A program made the position numbers and the translations under genes. Below are positions 1 through 9,811 of a DNA stretch of 64,000 bases, in pieces. The first letter of the stretch is position 1. Every line of letters begins with the position of its first letter. The DNA is taken from the NCBI RefSeq assembly GCF_000308475.2, contig NZ_BAFT02000016.1, positions 62,001 through 126,000 of the forward strand, in the 5' to 3' direction. The notes under the pieces were generated by a model, which saw only the letters and a list, made by a program, of their open reading frames with translations, ran no database searches and was not told where the DNA came from. Source of the stretch: Nocardia brasiliensis NBRC 14402. GTDB taxonomy: Bacteria; Actinomycetota; Actinomycetes; Mycobacteriales; Mycobacteriaceae.

Positions 1-979
1 CGCCCTGCGCGGCCCGGATCACCTCGCCCACCGTGGTGGCCGGGGTCAGCCGCAGCCGCAACGGCACCACATTGGCGATCATCCCGCCGGAACGCCGCAG
101 GATCGCGGTGGTGCGTGCCGAAACCGGCAGGCTCAGTACCACTTCGGCGGCACCGGTCATCGCCGCCAGGTAGGCGCCGAAGGCGGCGACCACGGTCGGC
201 GCGACGCCGGAATCGGCCTCCTTGGCGACGGACTCCAGCAGGACCGCGGTGTCCGGCGGCAACGCACCGGCGAAGCGGCTGGGATGCGCGTCGACCTCGG
301 CGGTGCGGCCCGCGAGGCTGACCGGATCGGCCACCCCGTCCAGATGGGTCAGCCAGTGCTCGCGGTCGGCCGCGAACCGATCCGAGGTGCGGTAGGCGAG
401 ATCGGCCTCGACGATCTTGCGCAGATCCTCGGCCTTGGCCGCGGGCGGCTCCTCGCCCGCGAGCGCCGCGTTGTACAGCTCCCCGGTGCGCTGCACCATC
501 GTCAGCGCGCCCATGCCGTCCAGCACGATGTGATGGATGCGGGAGTACCAGTACCAGCGGTCCTCGGCCAGCCGCAGCATCACCACCCGGACCAGCCGGT
601 CGCGGGTGAGTTCGAGCGGCGCGTTGTATTCCGCGCGCATCCAGGCGTGCGCGGCGGCTTCGGGATCCGGCTCGCCGCGCAGGTCCAGCGTGATCAGGTT
701 GTCGTCCAGGGTGGGGTCGACGAACTGGAACGGCTGACCGGCTACCTCCACCAATCGCAGATAGCCGGTGCCGAATTCGCGACCGGCCTGCCGGGCCGCG
801 CGGGCGAGCAGGTCCAGCTCGATCGGACCGCGCAACTCGACGTACTGGGCGATCGAGATGGGAGTGTCGCCGGCGATGTGCTGTGCGAACCAGATGCCGC
901 GCTGGGCCGCCGAGAGCGGGAAGGCGCCTTCGGGCAGACCGGTAGCGGTCTCGAGGGATGCGAGGGAAGGCTGTTGCAT
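1..979 (-). CDS. Non-ribosomal peptide synthetase, N-terminal condensation domain (runs off left edge)
   Basis: The first 326 residues are visible; the rest lies beyond base 1. The protein opens directly with a condensation domain: the early LSAAQRGIWFAQ motif (about residues 22-33) and the catalytic HHxxxDG motif as HHIVLDG (about residues 149-155). Such domains form the peptide bond between two carrier-bound substrates in the cytoplasm. Starting with a condensation domain means it takes an upstream acyl or peptidyl donor, so it is probably an elongation or lipo-initiating module. The ATG at 979 is chosen because the condensation core begins within 20 residues of it. The product is unknown; fecB nearby is compatible with a siderophore but does not prove it. 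Confidence 0.85.
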   Translation of the reverse strand, partial: MQQPSLASLETATGLPEGAFPLSAAQRGIWFAQHIAGDTPISIAQYVELRGPIELDLLARAARQAGREFGTGYLRLVEVAGQPFQFVDPTLDDNLITLDLRGEPDPEAAAHAWMRAEYNAPLELTRDRLVRVVMLRLAEDRWYWYSRIHHIVLDGMGALTMVQRTGELYNAALAGEEPPAAKAEDLRKIVEADLAYRTSDRFAADREHWLTHLDGVADPVSLAGRTAEVDAHPSRFAGALPPDTAVLLESVAKEADSGVAPTVVAAFGAYLAAMTGAAEVVLSLPVSARTTAILRRSGGMIANVVPLRLRLTPATTVGEVIRAAQG

Positions 980-1003
980 GAATAGTCCTACGTTCTTACC
1001 GCT

Positions 1004-1021
1004 CACAGCTGCGCGGCTGTG
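1004..1021. promoter_or_regulatory. Inverted repeat upstream of the NRPS start
   Basis: CACAGC-N6-GCTGTG lies 25 bases upstream of the NRPS start codon. It could be a small operator or a leader hairpin. No known regulator is recognised, and no IdeR/DmdR iron-box consensus was seen nearby. Confidence 0.3.
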
Positions 1022-1138
1022 ACCGCCGCTGGCTTCCGCGGTAGTGGTAGTACCTGCCGCACAGCTTCGCGACAGGTTCATTCTGAACCGATGACGTGTG
1101 CACCGATGGGTGTTTGCCGACATGTGGTACCCGGACAC

Positions 1139-1178
1139 GCGACAGGCGCGCCCGAACGACGTCGGGCGCGCCTGTCGC
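1139..1178 (-). terminator. Long perfect hairpin behind the adenylation-fragment gene
   Basis: Two perfectly complementary 17-base arms (1139-1155 and 1162-1178) enclose a 6-base loop, starting 3 bases past the stop codon of the gene at 1182-1634. There is no T-run, as is common for actinobacterial terminators. It separates that gene from the NRPS gene downstream. Confidence 0.75.
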
Positions 1179-1181
1179 AGC

Positions 1182-1634
1182 TCAGGCCGCGAGCGGGTGG
1201 TCGGCGGGGGTGAGCGGGGCGTCGGAGCCCGCGAGGTAGCGCTGCAGGGTCGAGCGATCGTCGAGCACCAGCCAGTCGATCGCGTCGGTGAGCTCGCCGC
1301 GGCGGGCCTTGGTGGTGACCCCGACCGTGGTGCCGAGGGCGAACGAGGCGTCGCCGGTGGCCGGGACCGGGATGGCGCCGATCTTCACCGTGGCGCGCTC
1401 GGCGACCACCGATTCGATCTCGTCGTCGATCGCGATCGCGACGCGGGTGTCGAGGCCGGCGCCGAGCCCGAGCAGCAGCCGACCCAGGCGGTTGGACCAG
1501 CGGTCCAGCTCGGCGTAGGTGAGGGCGCAATCGGGGGTGGACGCCACGACCGCGTTCGGATCGACCACGGCGACGGGCCGCGCGAGCGGCAGCAGGCGGA
1601 GGTTGTCGGTCTGCGATGCGGTCAGCGTGTTCAT
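1182..1634 (-). CDS. Stand-alone N-terminal fragment of an AMP-binding (adenylation) domain
   Basis: The product is 150 residues. Residues about 38-95 look like the start of an acyl/amino-acid adenylating enzyme: [17 protein letters not shown], then [11 protein letters not shown] and a [12 protein letters not shown] segment. The ATP-binding core (TSGTTG-type loop) and the whole C-terminal lid are missing, so it cannot adenylate by itself. The ATG at 1634 has GAGGGA 8-13 bases upstream, and the gene ends just before a strong hairpin, so it looks like an expressed unit rather than drift. It may be a remnant of an NRPS module or a small accessory protein for the adjacent NRPS. It is read in the same direction as the NRPS gene. 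Confidence 0.6.
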   Translation of the reverse strand: MNTLTASQTDNLRLLPLARPVAVVDPNAVVASTPDCALTYAELDRWSNRLGRLLLGLGAGLDTRVAIAIDDEIESVVAERATVKIGAIPVPATGDASFALGTTVGVTTKARRGELTDAIDWLVLDDRSTLQRYLAGSDAPLTPADHPLAA

Positions 1635-1794
1635 GATGTCCGTCCCTCGAAGTCTCGGAGAAGAGGTTTCTTGCTTGCCTCTAATCTCGGCTACGAGGGC
1701 GAACTTCGACAGCAACCCAAGCGCTGGACGCGGTCCCTCCCAGGGTGTGCGTTTTTCACCCCAGGGGGTACCGCGGTATCTGGTACCGCCGCGG

Positions 1795-2889
1795 TCAGTC
1801 GGTGACGAATCCGTTCAGGGTGCCGGTCAGATCGGTGAGCAGCGCCCGCGCGGCGGTGAGACCGTTGCCGTGCCAGACGGTGTCCTCGACCGCGAAGACC
1901 CGCTTGTCGGTCGAGGCGCCGAGATCCTTGAACGCCGCCGAGCGCATCACCTGCTCGCCGTGCTTCTTCCCGTCCGCGCCGGCCAGCAGCACATAGATCA
2001 GATCGCCCTCGAGCTTGCCGGCGAACTCGTCGGGCCGTACGTCGAAGGTGGTGCCGCGCTGGGCCTGCGGCCGCTGCACGCCCGCGTCCGCGAGGATCTG
2101 GCCCGCGAAACTGTTGCTGCCCTGAATCTGGTTGGTATCGCCGGTGAATCGGAGCACCGAGGCCTGCGTCTGGCCGGAGCTGAGCACGTTGCCGGTGTCG
2201 GTAGCGGCGGTGCGGTAATCCTCCAGCGCGGCGTCGGCGGCCGCCTTACGGCCCAAACCGGCTGCGAGCGCGGTGAATTCGGCTTGCCAGCTATTGTTCG
2301 CGCCGACCAGCACGGTGGGCGCGATCGCCTGCAACGCATCGAAACTCGCTGTGGCCGTGGGGATGTCGCCGATGATGAGGTCCGGATGCTGCGCGGCGAT
2401 CAGGGCCGGGTTCGGCTGGGCCGCGGTGCCGACGCCGGGAATCTTCAGCACGCCGGTGCCGAGATAGGCCGGCTGCGGGCTCGGTCCGTCGATGGTCACC
2501 GCGCCGACCACGCGCTCCCACAGCCCGACCGCGCAGGTCGCGTCCAGGGCGGAGGTGGTCAGCACGACGATGCGCTTCGGGTCGGCGGGCACCTCCGAGA
2601 CGCCCGCGGCGTGGGTCACCGTGCGGGTGCTGCCGTTGGCCGCGTCCGGTGCGCTCGGCAGCGGGCACGCGCGCGTGGTGTCGCGTTCCAGCCCCACCAC
2701 GCCCGCCCCCGCGATATTGGTCGTGGTGCGCACGATGGTGCTCGCGTCGTCGGTCTTGCTGCACCCCGCCGCGACGACGGTGGCGGCGAGCGCGACGACG
2801 GCGGCCAGCCGGCGCGGCGCCACACGGGCGCTGCCGGATCCGGGAGTAGCTGTGCGGTTTCGGGTACGAACGAAGGCGCTCAGCGGCAT
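1795..2889 (-). CDS. fecB: Iron-siderophore ABC transporter substrate-binding lipoprotein (FecB-like)
   Basis: The 364-residue product has a lipoprotein signal ending in a VVAAGC lipobox (Cys at about residue 43) and a FecCD-type periplasmic binding fold. Markers are [25 protein letters not shown] near the N-lobe start and [12 protein letters not shown] in the first lobe. It would capture ferric siderophore outside the membrane for an ABC importer; no permease genes are adjacent. M. tuberculosis has fecB (Rv3044) divergent from ctaD in the same way. The ATG at 2889 is preferred over upstream frames because TACCCT sits 7 bases before it and there is no Shine-Dalgarno, which fits a leaderless start. 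Confidence 0.85.
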   Translation of the reverse strand: MPLSAFVRTRNRTATPGSGSARVAPRRLAAVVALAATVVAAGCSKTDDASTIVRTTTNIAGAGVVGLERDTTRACPLPSAPDAANGSTRTVTHAAGVSEVPADPKRIVVLTTSALDATCAVGLWERVVGAVTIDGPSPQPAYLGTGVLKIPGVGTAAQPNPALIAAQHPDLIIGDIPTATASFDALQAIAPTVLVGANNSWQAEFTALAAGLGRKAAADAALEDYRTAATDTGNVLSSGQTQASVLRFTGDTNQIQGSNSFAGQILADAGVQRPQAQRGTTFDVRPDEFAGKLEGDLIYVLLAGADGKKHGEQVMRSAAFKDLGASTDKRVFAVEDTVWHGNGLTAARALLTDLTGTLNGFVTD

Positions 2890-2896
2890 GCGGGTG

Positions 2897-2902
2897 AGGG
2901 TA
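2897..2902 (-). promoter_or_regulatory. Leaderless -10 box for fecB
   Basis: TACCCT on the minus strand is followed by 7 bases and then ATG at 2889, so transcription should begin at or next to the start codon. Confidence 0.5.
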
Positions 2903-3204
2903 CATGCGCCGACCGGTCCGGCGGGGGAGAGGTCACCGCCGCCGCGCGCCGCCCGCCGCACCCGGTGCGCCTCGGTCGCCGCCGGGCGAACTCATCGGTA
3001 GCGTGTTGTGCGGACAGGTCGGTCCGCCGGACCAGCGCTGTGCCCATCAACGAAATACGACACAGAGTAGGACCCGTGCGGATTGCTGCGGCAGCACGGT
3101 TTACGATTCCAGAAGCGCAAGCGAACTGTCGTCTGTTCCGACCCGGGGATGGATGCAAGCAGCGGAGCCTGCGGAGCGACCTAAAGGCACCTTCAGGAGG
3201 ATCA
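2903..3204. other. Divergent intergenic region between fecB and ctaD
   Basis: About 300 bases without a gene. It should hold the ctaD promoter: a TAGCGT -10-like hexamer at 2999-3004 and a TACGAT at 3102-3107 are candidates, neither with a convincing -35. A strong AGGAGG Shine-Dalgarno is at 3195-3200, four bases before the ctaD GTG. No operator was recognised. Confidence 0.5.
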
Positions 3205-4947
3205 GTGACTGCGGTAGAGCCCCAGCCAGTCCAGCAGTTGGAAGCGACTCGGCCGTATCCGGCACGGACCGGGCCGAAGGGTTCTTTTCTCTACAAGATG
3301 GTCACCACCACCGACCCCAAGGTGCTCGGTGTCATGTACCTGGTGACCGCGATGAGCTTCTTCCTCATCGGTGGTCTGATGGCGCTGATGATGCGCGCCG
3401 AGCTGGCCCGCCCCGGTCTGCAGTTCCTCTCGCCCGAGCAGTTCAACCAGCTGTTCACCATGCACGGCACGATCATGCTGCTGTTCTACGCGACCGCGAT
3501 CGTGTTCGGCTTCGCGAACATCGTGCTGCCGCTGCAGATCGGCGCCCCCGACGTCGCCTTCCCGCGTCTGAACGCGTTCAGCTACTGGCTGTACCTGTTC
3601 GGCGGCACGATGGCGACCGCGGGCTTCATCACCCCGGGTGGCGCCGCCGACTTCGGCTGGACCGCCTACACCCCGCTCACCGACATCCTGCACTCGCCGG
3701 GCGTCGGCGCGGACCTGTGGATCCTCGGTCTGGCCGTCTCGGGTCTGGGCACCATCCTCGGTGGCGTCAACATGCTGACCACCGTCGTCTGCCTGCGTGC
3801 CCCCGGCATGACCATGTTCCGGTTGCCGATCTTCACCTGGAACATCGCCGTCACCAGCGTGCTTGTCCTGCTTGCCTTCCCGCTGCTCACCGCCGCGCTG
3901 TTCGGCCTGGCCTACGACCGGCACCTCGGCGGCCACATCTACGACCCGGCCACCGGTGGCGTGCTGCTCTACCAGCATCTGTTCTGGTTCTTCGGCCACC
4001 CCGAGGTGTACATCATCGCGCTGCCGTTCTTCGGCATCGTGTCCGAGATCTTCCCGGTCTTCTCGCGTAAGCCGATCTTCGGTTACACCACCCTGGTCTA
4101 CGCGACGCTCGGCATCGCCGCGCTCTCGATCGCGGTGTGGGCGCACCACATGTACGCCACCGGCGCTGTGCTGCTGCCGTACTTCTCGTTCATGACCTTC
4201 CTGATCGCCGTCCCGACCGGTGTGAAGTTCTTCAACTGGATCGGCACCATGTGGCGCGGCCAGCTGACCTTCGAGACGCCGATGCTGTGGTCGATCGGCT
4301 TCCTGGTGACCTTCCTCTTCGGCGGTCTGTCCGGCGTCATCCTGGCCTCGCCGCCGCTGGACTTCCACGTCACCGACTCGTACTTCGTGGTCGCGCACTT
4401 CCACTACGTGCTCTTCGGCACCATCGTGTTCGCCACCTTCGCCGGCATCTACTTCTGGTTCCCGAAGATCACCGGCCGGATGATGGACGAGCGCCTGGGC
4501 AAGTGGCACTTCTGGACCACCTTCGTCGGCTTCCACACCACCTTCCTCGTCCAGCACTGGCTGGGCGCCGAGGGTATGCCGCGCCGCTACGCGGACTACC
4601 TGCCCAGCGATGGATTCACCACGCTGAACACGATTTCCACCATCGGCGCGTTCATCCTCGGCGCCTCGATGCTGCCGTTCGTGTGGAACGTCTTCAAGAG
4701 CTTCCGCTACGGCGAGGTCGTCACCGTGGACGATCCGTGGGGCTACGGCAACTCGTTGGAGTGGGCCACCACCTGCCCGCCGCCGCGGCACAACTTCTAC
4801 GAGCTGCCCCGGATCCGGTCCGAGCGTCCCGCCTTCGAACTGCACTACCCGCACATGGTCGAGCGGATGCGGGCCGAGGCGCACGTGGGCTGGGGTTCGG
4901 GCAAGCACGCCCACGATGTCCACGAGGGCGCGGTCGCGACCAAGTAG
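3205..4947 (+). CDS. ctaD: Cytochrome c oxidase subunit I (aa3-type)
   Basis: Membrane catalytic subunit of the aa3 terminal oxidase, which reduces oxygen to water and pumps protons. The 580 residues carry the expected ligands: His87 (low-spin heme a, in TMHGT), His265 and Tyr269 in HPEVY (CuB ligand and cross-linked tyrosine), His314-His315 (CuB, in WAHHMY), and His398/His400 in HFH (hemes a3 and a). About twelve membrane spans are apparent. The open frame extends 562 codons upstream, but homology begins only after the GTG at 3205, which is preceded by AGGAGG. As in mycobacteria, ctaD stands apart from the other oxidase genes and lies next to serB2. Confidence 0.97.
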   Translation: MTAVEPQPVQQLEATRPYPARTGPKGSFLYKMVTTTDPKVLGVMYLVTAMSFFLIGGLMALMMRAELARPGLQFLSPEQFNQLFTMHGTIMLLFYATAIVFGFANIVLPLQIGAPDVAFPRLNAFSYWLYLFGGTMATAGFITPGGAADFGWTAYTPLTDILHSPGVGADLWILGLAVSGLGTILGGVNMLTTVVCLRAPGMTMFRLPIFTWNIAVTSVLVLLAFPLLTAALFGLAYDRHLGGHIYDPATGGVLLYQHLFWFFGHPEVYIIALPFFGIVSEIFPVFSRKPIFGYTTLVYATLGIAALSIAVWAHHMYATGAVLLPYFSFMTFLIAVPTGVKFFNWIGTMWRGQLTFETPMLWSIGFLVTFLFGGLSGVILASPPLDFHVTDSYFVVAHFHYVLFGTIVFATFAGIYFWFPKITGRMMDERLGKWHFWTTFVGFHTTFLVQHWLGAEGMPRRYADYLPSDGFTTLNTISTIGAFILGASMLPFVWNVFKSFRYGEVVTVDDPWGYGNSLEWATTCPPPRHNFYELPRIRSERPAFELHYPHMVERMRAEAHVGWGSGKHAHDVHEGAVATK

Positions 4948-4965
4948 GCATAAGGATTACGACGA

Positions 4966-6324
<1,359 letters not shown>

Positions 6325-6371
6325 GCGCCGGGTAGCCGGTGTCGATGTCCCGCTCGGGTCGGCGTCGTCGG

Positions 6372-6377
6372 TAGGCT
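6372..6377 (+). promoter_or_regulatory. -10 box before the chagasin-like lipoprotein gene
   Basis: TAGGCT, 37 bases before the GTG at 6415. The predicted transcription start near 6384 leaves a leader of about 30 bases carrying the GGAG ribosome binding site. Confidence 0.45.
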
Positions 6378-6414
6378 GACGCCGACCATGATCATCGGGC
6401 GATCGGAGCTTTCG

Positions 6415-6861
6415 GTGCGCAAAACTCTGCTGGTGCTGTTAGTCGGGCTGTCGGTCGTCGGATGCGGCAAGGACGACTCCGCCGACGCGAAGCCGACGTC
6501 CGCGGCGGCGCCGACGTCCGGCTCCGCGTTCTCGGTGCTGAACGCGACGCAGGAGGCCAACGGGCAGGAGCGCCGACTCACCATCGGGCAGTCGCTGGTG
6601 CTGACCCTGCCCGCGAATCCGTCCACCGGCTTCTCCTGGCAGATCTCCGGCCTGGACCCGAATGTGGCTCGGGTGCAAGGCGAACCGACGTTCAAGCAGG
6701 ACCCGTCGGTGCCGGTGGCGCCCGGCGCGGGCGGCACCTCGGAGTGGACTTTCGTCGGCGAGGGCGCGGGCGTCACTCAGCTCACGATGGACTACATGCG
6801 CCCGTGGGAGCAGGGCATCGCACCCGCGCAGACGTTTTCGCTGACGATCAAGGTGGAGTGA
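6415..6861 (+). CDS. Lipoprotein with chagasin-like (I42) cysteine-protease inhibitor domain
   Basis: The 148-residue product has a lipoprotein signal ending in LSVVGC (Cys about 17), a short Ala/Ser/Thr-rich linker, then a domain with the three loops of the chagasin inhibitor family. These are NPSTGFSW (family NPTTG), a Gly-rich GAGGTSEW segment, and MRPWE (family RPW/RPF). In that family the loops plug papain-type protease active sites; in bacteria the physiological target is mostly unknown. The GTG at 6415 has GGAG six bases upstream; an ATG at 6388 is the alternative. It overlaps the next gene at TGATG, so the two are probably co-transcribed. Confidence 0.78.
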   Translation: MRKTLLVLLVGLSVVGCGKDDSADAKPTSAAAPTSGSAFSVLNATQEANGQERRLTIGQSLVLTLPANPSTGFSWQISGLDPNVARVQGEPTFKQDPSVPVAPGAGGTSEWTFVGEGAGVTQLTMDYMRPWEQGIAPAQTFSLTIKVE

Positions 6862-7667
6862 TGTCGAACATCCCGGAATGCGCGGCCGGAATCCGGGACG
6901 AACACGAAAGTCCGGGGCGGGCAGTCGAATTCGATGAGGAGGGCTTCCGCGTCCGGCACGCGGAACTGGCGGCGGGCTACGGCGGCGCGGGCGACCCGGA
7001 CGATCCGGCCTTGGTGCAGGCCATGCAGATCGTGCTGCACCTGCCCAAACAGGACCCGCCGCCGCGCAGCGCTTTGCTCGCCGCGGCCGCCACCGCGTCG
7101 GTGGCGTTGTGCCTGGATGAACGGGTCGGTCCCGGCGGCGAATGGGCCGAGCGCTACCTGGCCTGGAAGCGCTCGCGCATCCGCAAGGTGAGCAGGCGAG
7201 CCCGCGGCGCCCAGTGGCTCGCCGCGAACGAGGTCGAGGGCGTCACCGCCGAGGTCGGCGGGGCGCAGGCGCGCGCGTTCGTCCCCGGACCGGTCGGCGC
7301 GGTCGATCCGCGGATCAAGCGGTTGCAGATCGGTGGCACCGACCTCGAGCACGATGACCCGGGCCCTGCCCCGGCGGAACTGCCGGTGCTGTGGGTGAAT
7401 TCGGCGCTCGGCATGACGCTCGGCAAGGCCGCCGCGCAGGTCGGTCATGCCAGCATGTTGCTGGCGGGTGCGCTGACCGTGGCGCAGGCGCGCTGCTGGG
7501 CCGAGCGAGAATTTCGTTGTGCCGTCCGGGAAGCCGACGCGCGACAATGGAAAGTGTTGGCGGATGCGGTCGCACACGGATCGGCAGTGGCCGTGCGCGA
7601 CGCCGGGTTCACGGAAGTGGCGCCCGGCTCGATGACAGTGATAGCGGTCCCCGCGCAAACCGGGTGA
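6861..7667 (+). CDS. PTH2-family peptidyl-tRNA hydrolase-like protein
   Basis: The 268-residue product has a C-terminal PTH2-like domain: VNSALGMTLGKAAAQVGHA (about 176-194) corresponds to the family's K-(M/L)-GKxAAQxxHA signature, and the end DAGFTEVAPGSMTVIAV fits the family's DAGxTQxxPGxxTVL. PTH2 enzymes release peptides from stalled peptidyl-tRNA. The first 170 residues are not recognised and are longer than the N-terminus of archaeal or eukaryotic Pth2, so it may act on a different substrate. The start ATG overlaps the stop of the lipoprotein gene by one base. Confidence 0.72.
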   Translation: MSNIPECAAGIRDEHESPGRAVEFDEEGFRVRHAELAAGYGGAGDPDDPALVQAMQIVLHLPKQDPPPRSALLAAAATASVALCLDERVGPGGEWAERYLAWKRSRIRKVSRRARGAQWLAANEVEGVTAEVGGAQARAFVPGPVGAVDPRIKRLQIGGTDLEHDDPGPAPAELPVLWVNSALGMTLGKAAAQVGHASMLLAGALTVAQARCWAEREFRCAVREADARQWKVLADAVAHGSAVAVRDAGFTEVAPGSMTVIAVPAQTG

Positions 7668-7821
7668 CCGTCCGGAACAGTCGCGAGGACCGAAGAGGCT
7701 TCGGGCGGGCCGAATCGGGGTATCACTCGAGGACGTTGTGCTCTATCTCGCCGGGCCTGCCGAGCGGAGGCTCGAAGACCCAAGGCAACGCGGCTATGTC
7801 GACCGAAGGGATGGACCAGCT

Positions 7822-7995
7822 ATGACGACGCTGCTGGTGATTCTCGCCGTCTGGGTGCTGCTGTCGGTTCCACTGGCCTTCCTCGTGGCGCGACTGCTAC
7901 ACAAGTCGCCCGAGCGGAACGAGCGGCATCCCGGGGCCGGGCACGACGACGACCAGCGGCTACGCGGTCTCTTCGCGCTCGGCCGCAAACGTTGA
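7822..7995 (+). CDS. Small single-pass membrane protein
   Basis: The 57-residue product has one hydrophobic span (about 4-24, TLLVILAVWVLLSVPLAFLVA) followed by a charged tail ending RKR. No family is recognised. The ATG at 7822 begins just before the membrane segment; the upstream in-frame extension is not hydrophobic and looks non-coding. The 154 bases before it (7668-7821) hold no recognisable gene or riboswitch. Confidence 0.55.
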   Translation: MTTLLVILAVWVLLSVPLAFLVARLLHKSPERNERHPGAGHDDDQRLRGLFALGRKR

Positions 7996-8057
7996 CCCGG
8001 CGACACGCGCCACGCACCCCCGCCCGCGTTGGCCAGTGATCCCATGGGTGGGCCAAG

Positions 8058-8891
8058 ATGGACCGCGTGCCACAACCGGATCCGGATCTGCTCATCGATT
8101 TCACCGACGTCACTGTTCGTCGTTCGGGCCACACGCTCGTCGGCCCGGTGACCTGGCAGGTCGAGCTCGACGAACGCTGGGTCGTGCTCGGCCCCAACGG
8201 CGCGGGCAAGACCTCGCTGCTGCGCATGGCGGCCGCCGAGCTGCACCCCACCTCCGGCGTGGCGCATCTGCTCGGCGAAGTGCTCGGCAAGGTCGACATC
8301 AGCGAATTGCGCCCGCGGATCGGCCTGTCCTCCGCGGCCGTGGCCGGCCGGGTGCCGCGCGAGGAGAAGGTCAGCGATCTGGTGGTGTCGGCGGGCTACG
8401 CCGTGCTCGGCCGCTGGCGGGAACGCTACGACGACGTCGACACCGACCGCGCCGTCGACATGCTGGAAAGCCTGGGCGCCGAACATCTTTCCGATCGCAC
8501 CTACGGCACCCTGTCCGAGGGGGAGCGCAAGCGGGTGCTCATCGCCCGCGCGCTGATGACCGATCCGGAACTGCTGCTGCTCGACGAGCCCGCCGCGGGC
8601 CTGGATTTGGGTGGCCGCGAAGAACTGGTGGAACGGCTCGGCGATCTGGCCGCCGATCCGGACGCGCCGGCCATCGTGCTGGTCACCCACCACGTCGAGG
8701 AGATCCCGCCCGGCTTCACGCACGGCCTGCTGCTCAACGAGGGCGAGGTGATCGCGCAGGGTTTGCTCACCGATGTGCTCACCTCGGAGAACCTCAGCGA
8801 CGCGTTCCGTCAGTCGATCGCGCTCGACCAGGTGGACGGCCGCTACTTCGCCCGGCGCGCCCGCCGGGCCGGAAAACATCGCACCCGCTGA
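8058..8891 (+). CDS. ABC transporter ATP-binding protein (Rv3041c-like)
   Basis: A single ATPase domain of 277 residues: Walker A GPNGAGKT (about 45-52), signature LSEGERKR (a variant of LSGGQ), Walker B LLLLDEP with D-loop AAGLD, and H-loop VTHHVEEI. No permease gene is adjacent, so its membrane partner is elsewhere or it acts without one. Its position between serB2 and the Nudix gene matches M. tuberculosis. The start is ATG at 8058 or GTG at 8067; CAAGAT at 8054-8059 would make the GTG a leaderless start, removing three residues. Confidence 0.87.
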   Translation: MDRVPQPDPDLLIDFTDVTVRRSGHTLVGPVTWQVELDERWVVLGPNGAGKTSLLRMAAAELHPTSGVAHLLGEVLGKVDISELRPRIGLSSAAVAGRVPREEKVSDLVVSAGYAVLGRWRERYDDVDTDRAVDMLESLGAEHLSDRTYGTLSEGERKRVLIARALMTDPELLLLDEPAAGLDLGGREELVERLGDLAADPDAPAIVLVTHHVEEIPPGFTHGLLLNEGEVIAQGLLTDVLTSENLSDAFRQSIALDQVDGRYFARRARRAGKHRTR

Positions 8892-8928
8892 CCGCACCTA
8901 CCCGTGACAGCGTGTACCGCGCGCGGGT

Positions 8929-8934
8929 TACTGT
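8929..8934 (+). promoter_or_regulatory. Leaderless -10 box for the Nudix gene
   Basis: TACTGT followed by 6 bases and the GTG start at 8941; no Shine-Dalgarno is present. Confidence 0.5.
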
Positions 8935-8940
8935 GCAGGG

Positions 8941-9777
8941 GTGAGTGAGACAAATACCGCGGCCGGCTCTCAGGTTGCCCCGCCGGTCAAGGATGCGTCG
9001 ACGGTGCTGCTGGTGCGCGACAGCGCCGCCGGGCCCGAGATCTTCCTGCAGCGCCGGGTCGGCGCGATGGCGTTCGCGGCCGGCATGACCGTGTTCCCCG
9101 GCGGCGGCGTCGATCCCACCGACGGCACCGCCGATATCGCCTGGGCCGGACCCGAACCCGCCTGGTGGGCCGAGCGATTCGCGACCACCGAAGCGCGGGC
9201 CAAGGCGCTGGTCTGCGCCGCGGTGCGGGAGACCTTCGAGGAATGCGGGGTGCTGCTCGCCGGTCCGACCGCCGACACGGTGGTCTCCGACACCACCGGC
9301 TACCGCGCGGCGCGCGGCCGGCTGGAACGTCGCGAGCTGTCGCTGGCCGGTTTCCTCGCCGCGGAGCACCTGGTGCTGCGCGCGGATCTGCTTCGGCCGT
9401 GGGCGAATTGGATCACGCCGGTGGTCGAGCCGCGCCGCTACGACACCCGCTTCTTCGTCGCGGTGCTTCCCGCCGGGCAGCTGGCCGACGGCGCCACCTC
9501 CGAAGCGGCGGAGGTGAATTGGCGTACCGCGGCCGAGGCGCTGCGGCGGTGGCGGGCGGGCACCGACATCCTGTTGCCGCCCACCTGGTCGCAGTTGCAG
9601 GGGCTCAGCGAATTCGGCTCCACCGCAGAGATTCTCGCCGCTGAACCGGTGATCGAGCCGATCATGCCGGAACTGGTCGAGCGGGACGGGCGGCGGGTAC
9701 TGATGTTCCCGGACAACGGGCGCTACCTGACCGATCTGCCGGATCCGAGCAAGCTCAAGGGATCCGTCCGCAAGTGA
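8941..9777 (+). CDS. Nudix-domain hydrolase (Rv3040c-like)
   Basis: The 278-residue product has a Nudix fold. The Nudix box is split by an insertion: GGGVDP (about 57-62) is separated by some 35 residues from the catalytic RETFEECGVLL helix (about 97-107). This spacing is typical of NUDT7/NUDT19-like CoA or nucleoside-diphosphate hydrolases, but the substrate is not established. It sits between an ABC ATPase and an enoyl-CoA hydratase homologue, as in mycobacteria, which is compatible with a CoA-related role. GTG at 8941 is supported by the -10 box right in front. Confidence 0.83.
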   Translation: MSETNTAAGSQVAPPVKDASTVLLVRDSAAGPEIFLQRRVGAMAFAAGMTVFPGGGVDPTDGTADIAWAGPEPAWWAERFATTEARAKALVCAAVRETFEECGVLLAGPTADTVVSDTTGYRAARGRLERRELSLAGFLAAEHLVLRADLLRPWANWITPVVEPRRYDTRFFVAVLPAGQLADGATSEAAEVNWRTAAEALRRWRAGTDILLPPTWSQLQGLSEFGSTAEILAAEPVIEPIMPELVERDGRRVLMFPDNGRYLTDLPDPSKLKGSVRK

Positions 9778-9797
9778 GGCCGCGGCCGGGCACCCGG

Positions 9798-9803
9798 TAG
9801 CGT
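9798..9803 (+). promoter_or_regulatory. Leaderless -10 box for the crotonase gene
   Basis: TAGCGT, 8 bases before the ATG at 9812. Confidence 0.5.
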
Positions 9804-9811
9804 CTGCTCCC

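Noticed and set aside
284..985. Long plus-strand open frame opposite the NRPS gene
   Set aside because: It is a shadow: the minus strand encodes an unmistakable condensation domain with HHIVLDG, while the plus-strand product is Arg/Gly/Gln-rich without any family feature.
1640..1790. IdeR/DmdR iron box between fecB and the adenylation-fragment gene
   Set aside because: TTGCTTGCCTCTAATC bears only weak resemblance to the 19-base consensus and lacks its symmetry.
1754..1794. Hairpin after fecB as a terminator
   Set aside because: ACCGCGG and CCGCGGT could pair around a 12-base loop, but the GGTACC repeats there allow several competing folds; too ambiguous to call.
1519..3204. Upstream extension of the ctaD reading frame and overlap with fecB
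   Set aside because: The frame is open only because of high GC. ctaD homology starts at the GTG with AGGAGG, and the extension is antisense to the fecB lipoprotein gene.
3202..4923. 573-codon minus-strand open frame antisense to ctaD
   Set aside because: Its product is a low-complexity His/Arg/Glu/Asp-rich sequence typical of the complement of a GC-rich gene; ctaD on the plus strand has all heme and copper ligands.
7668..7821. Riboswitch before the small membrane protein gene
   Set aside because: The stretch has some short pairings, but no match to cyclic-di-AMP, cyclic-di-GMP, SAM or cobalamin riboswitch consensus could be made.
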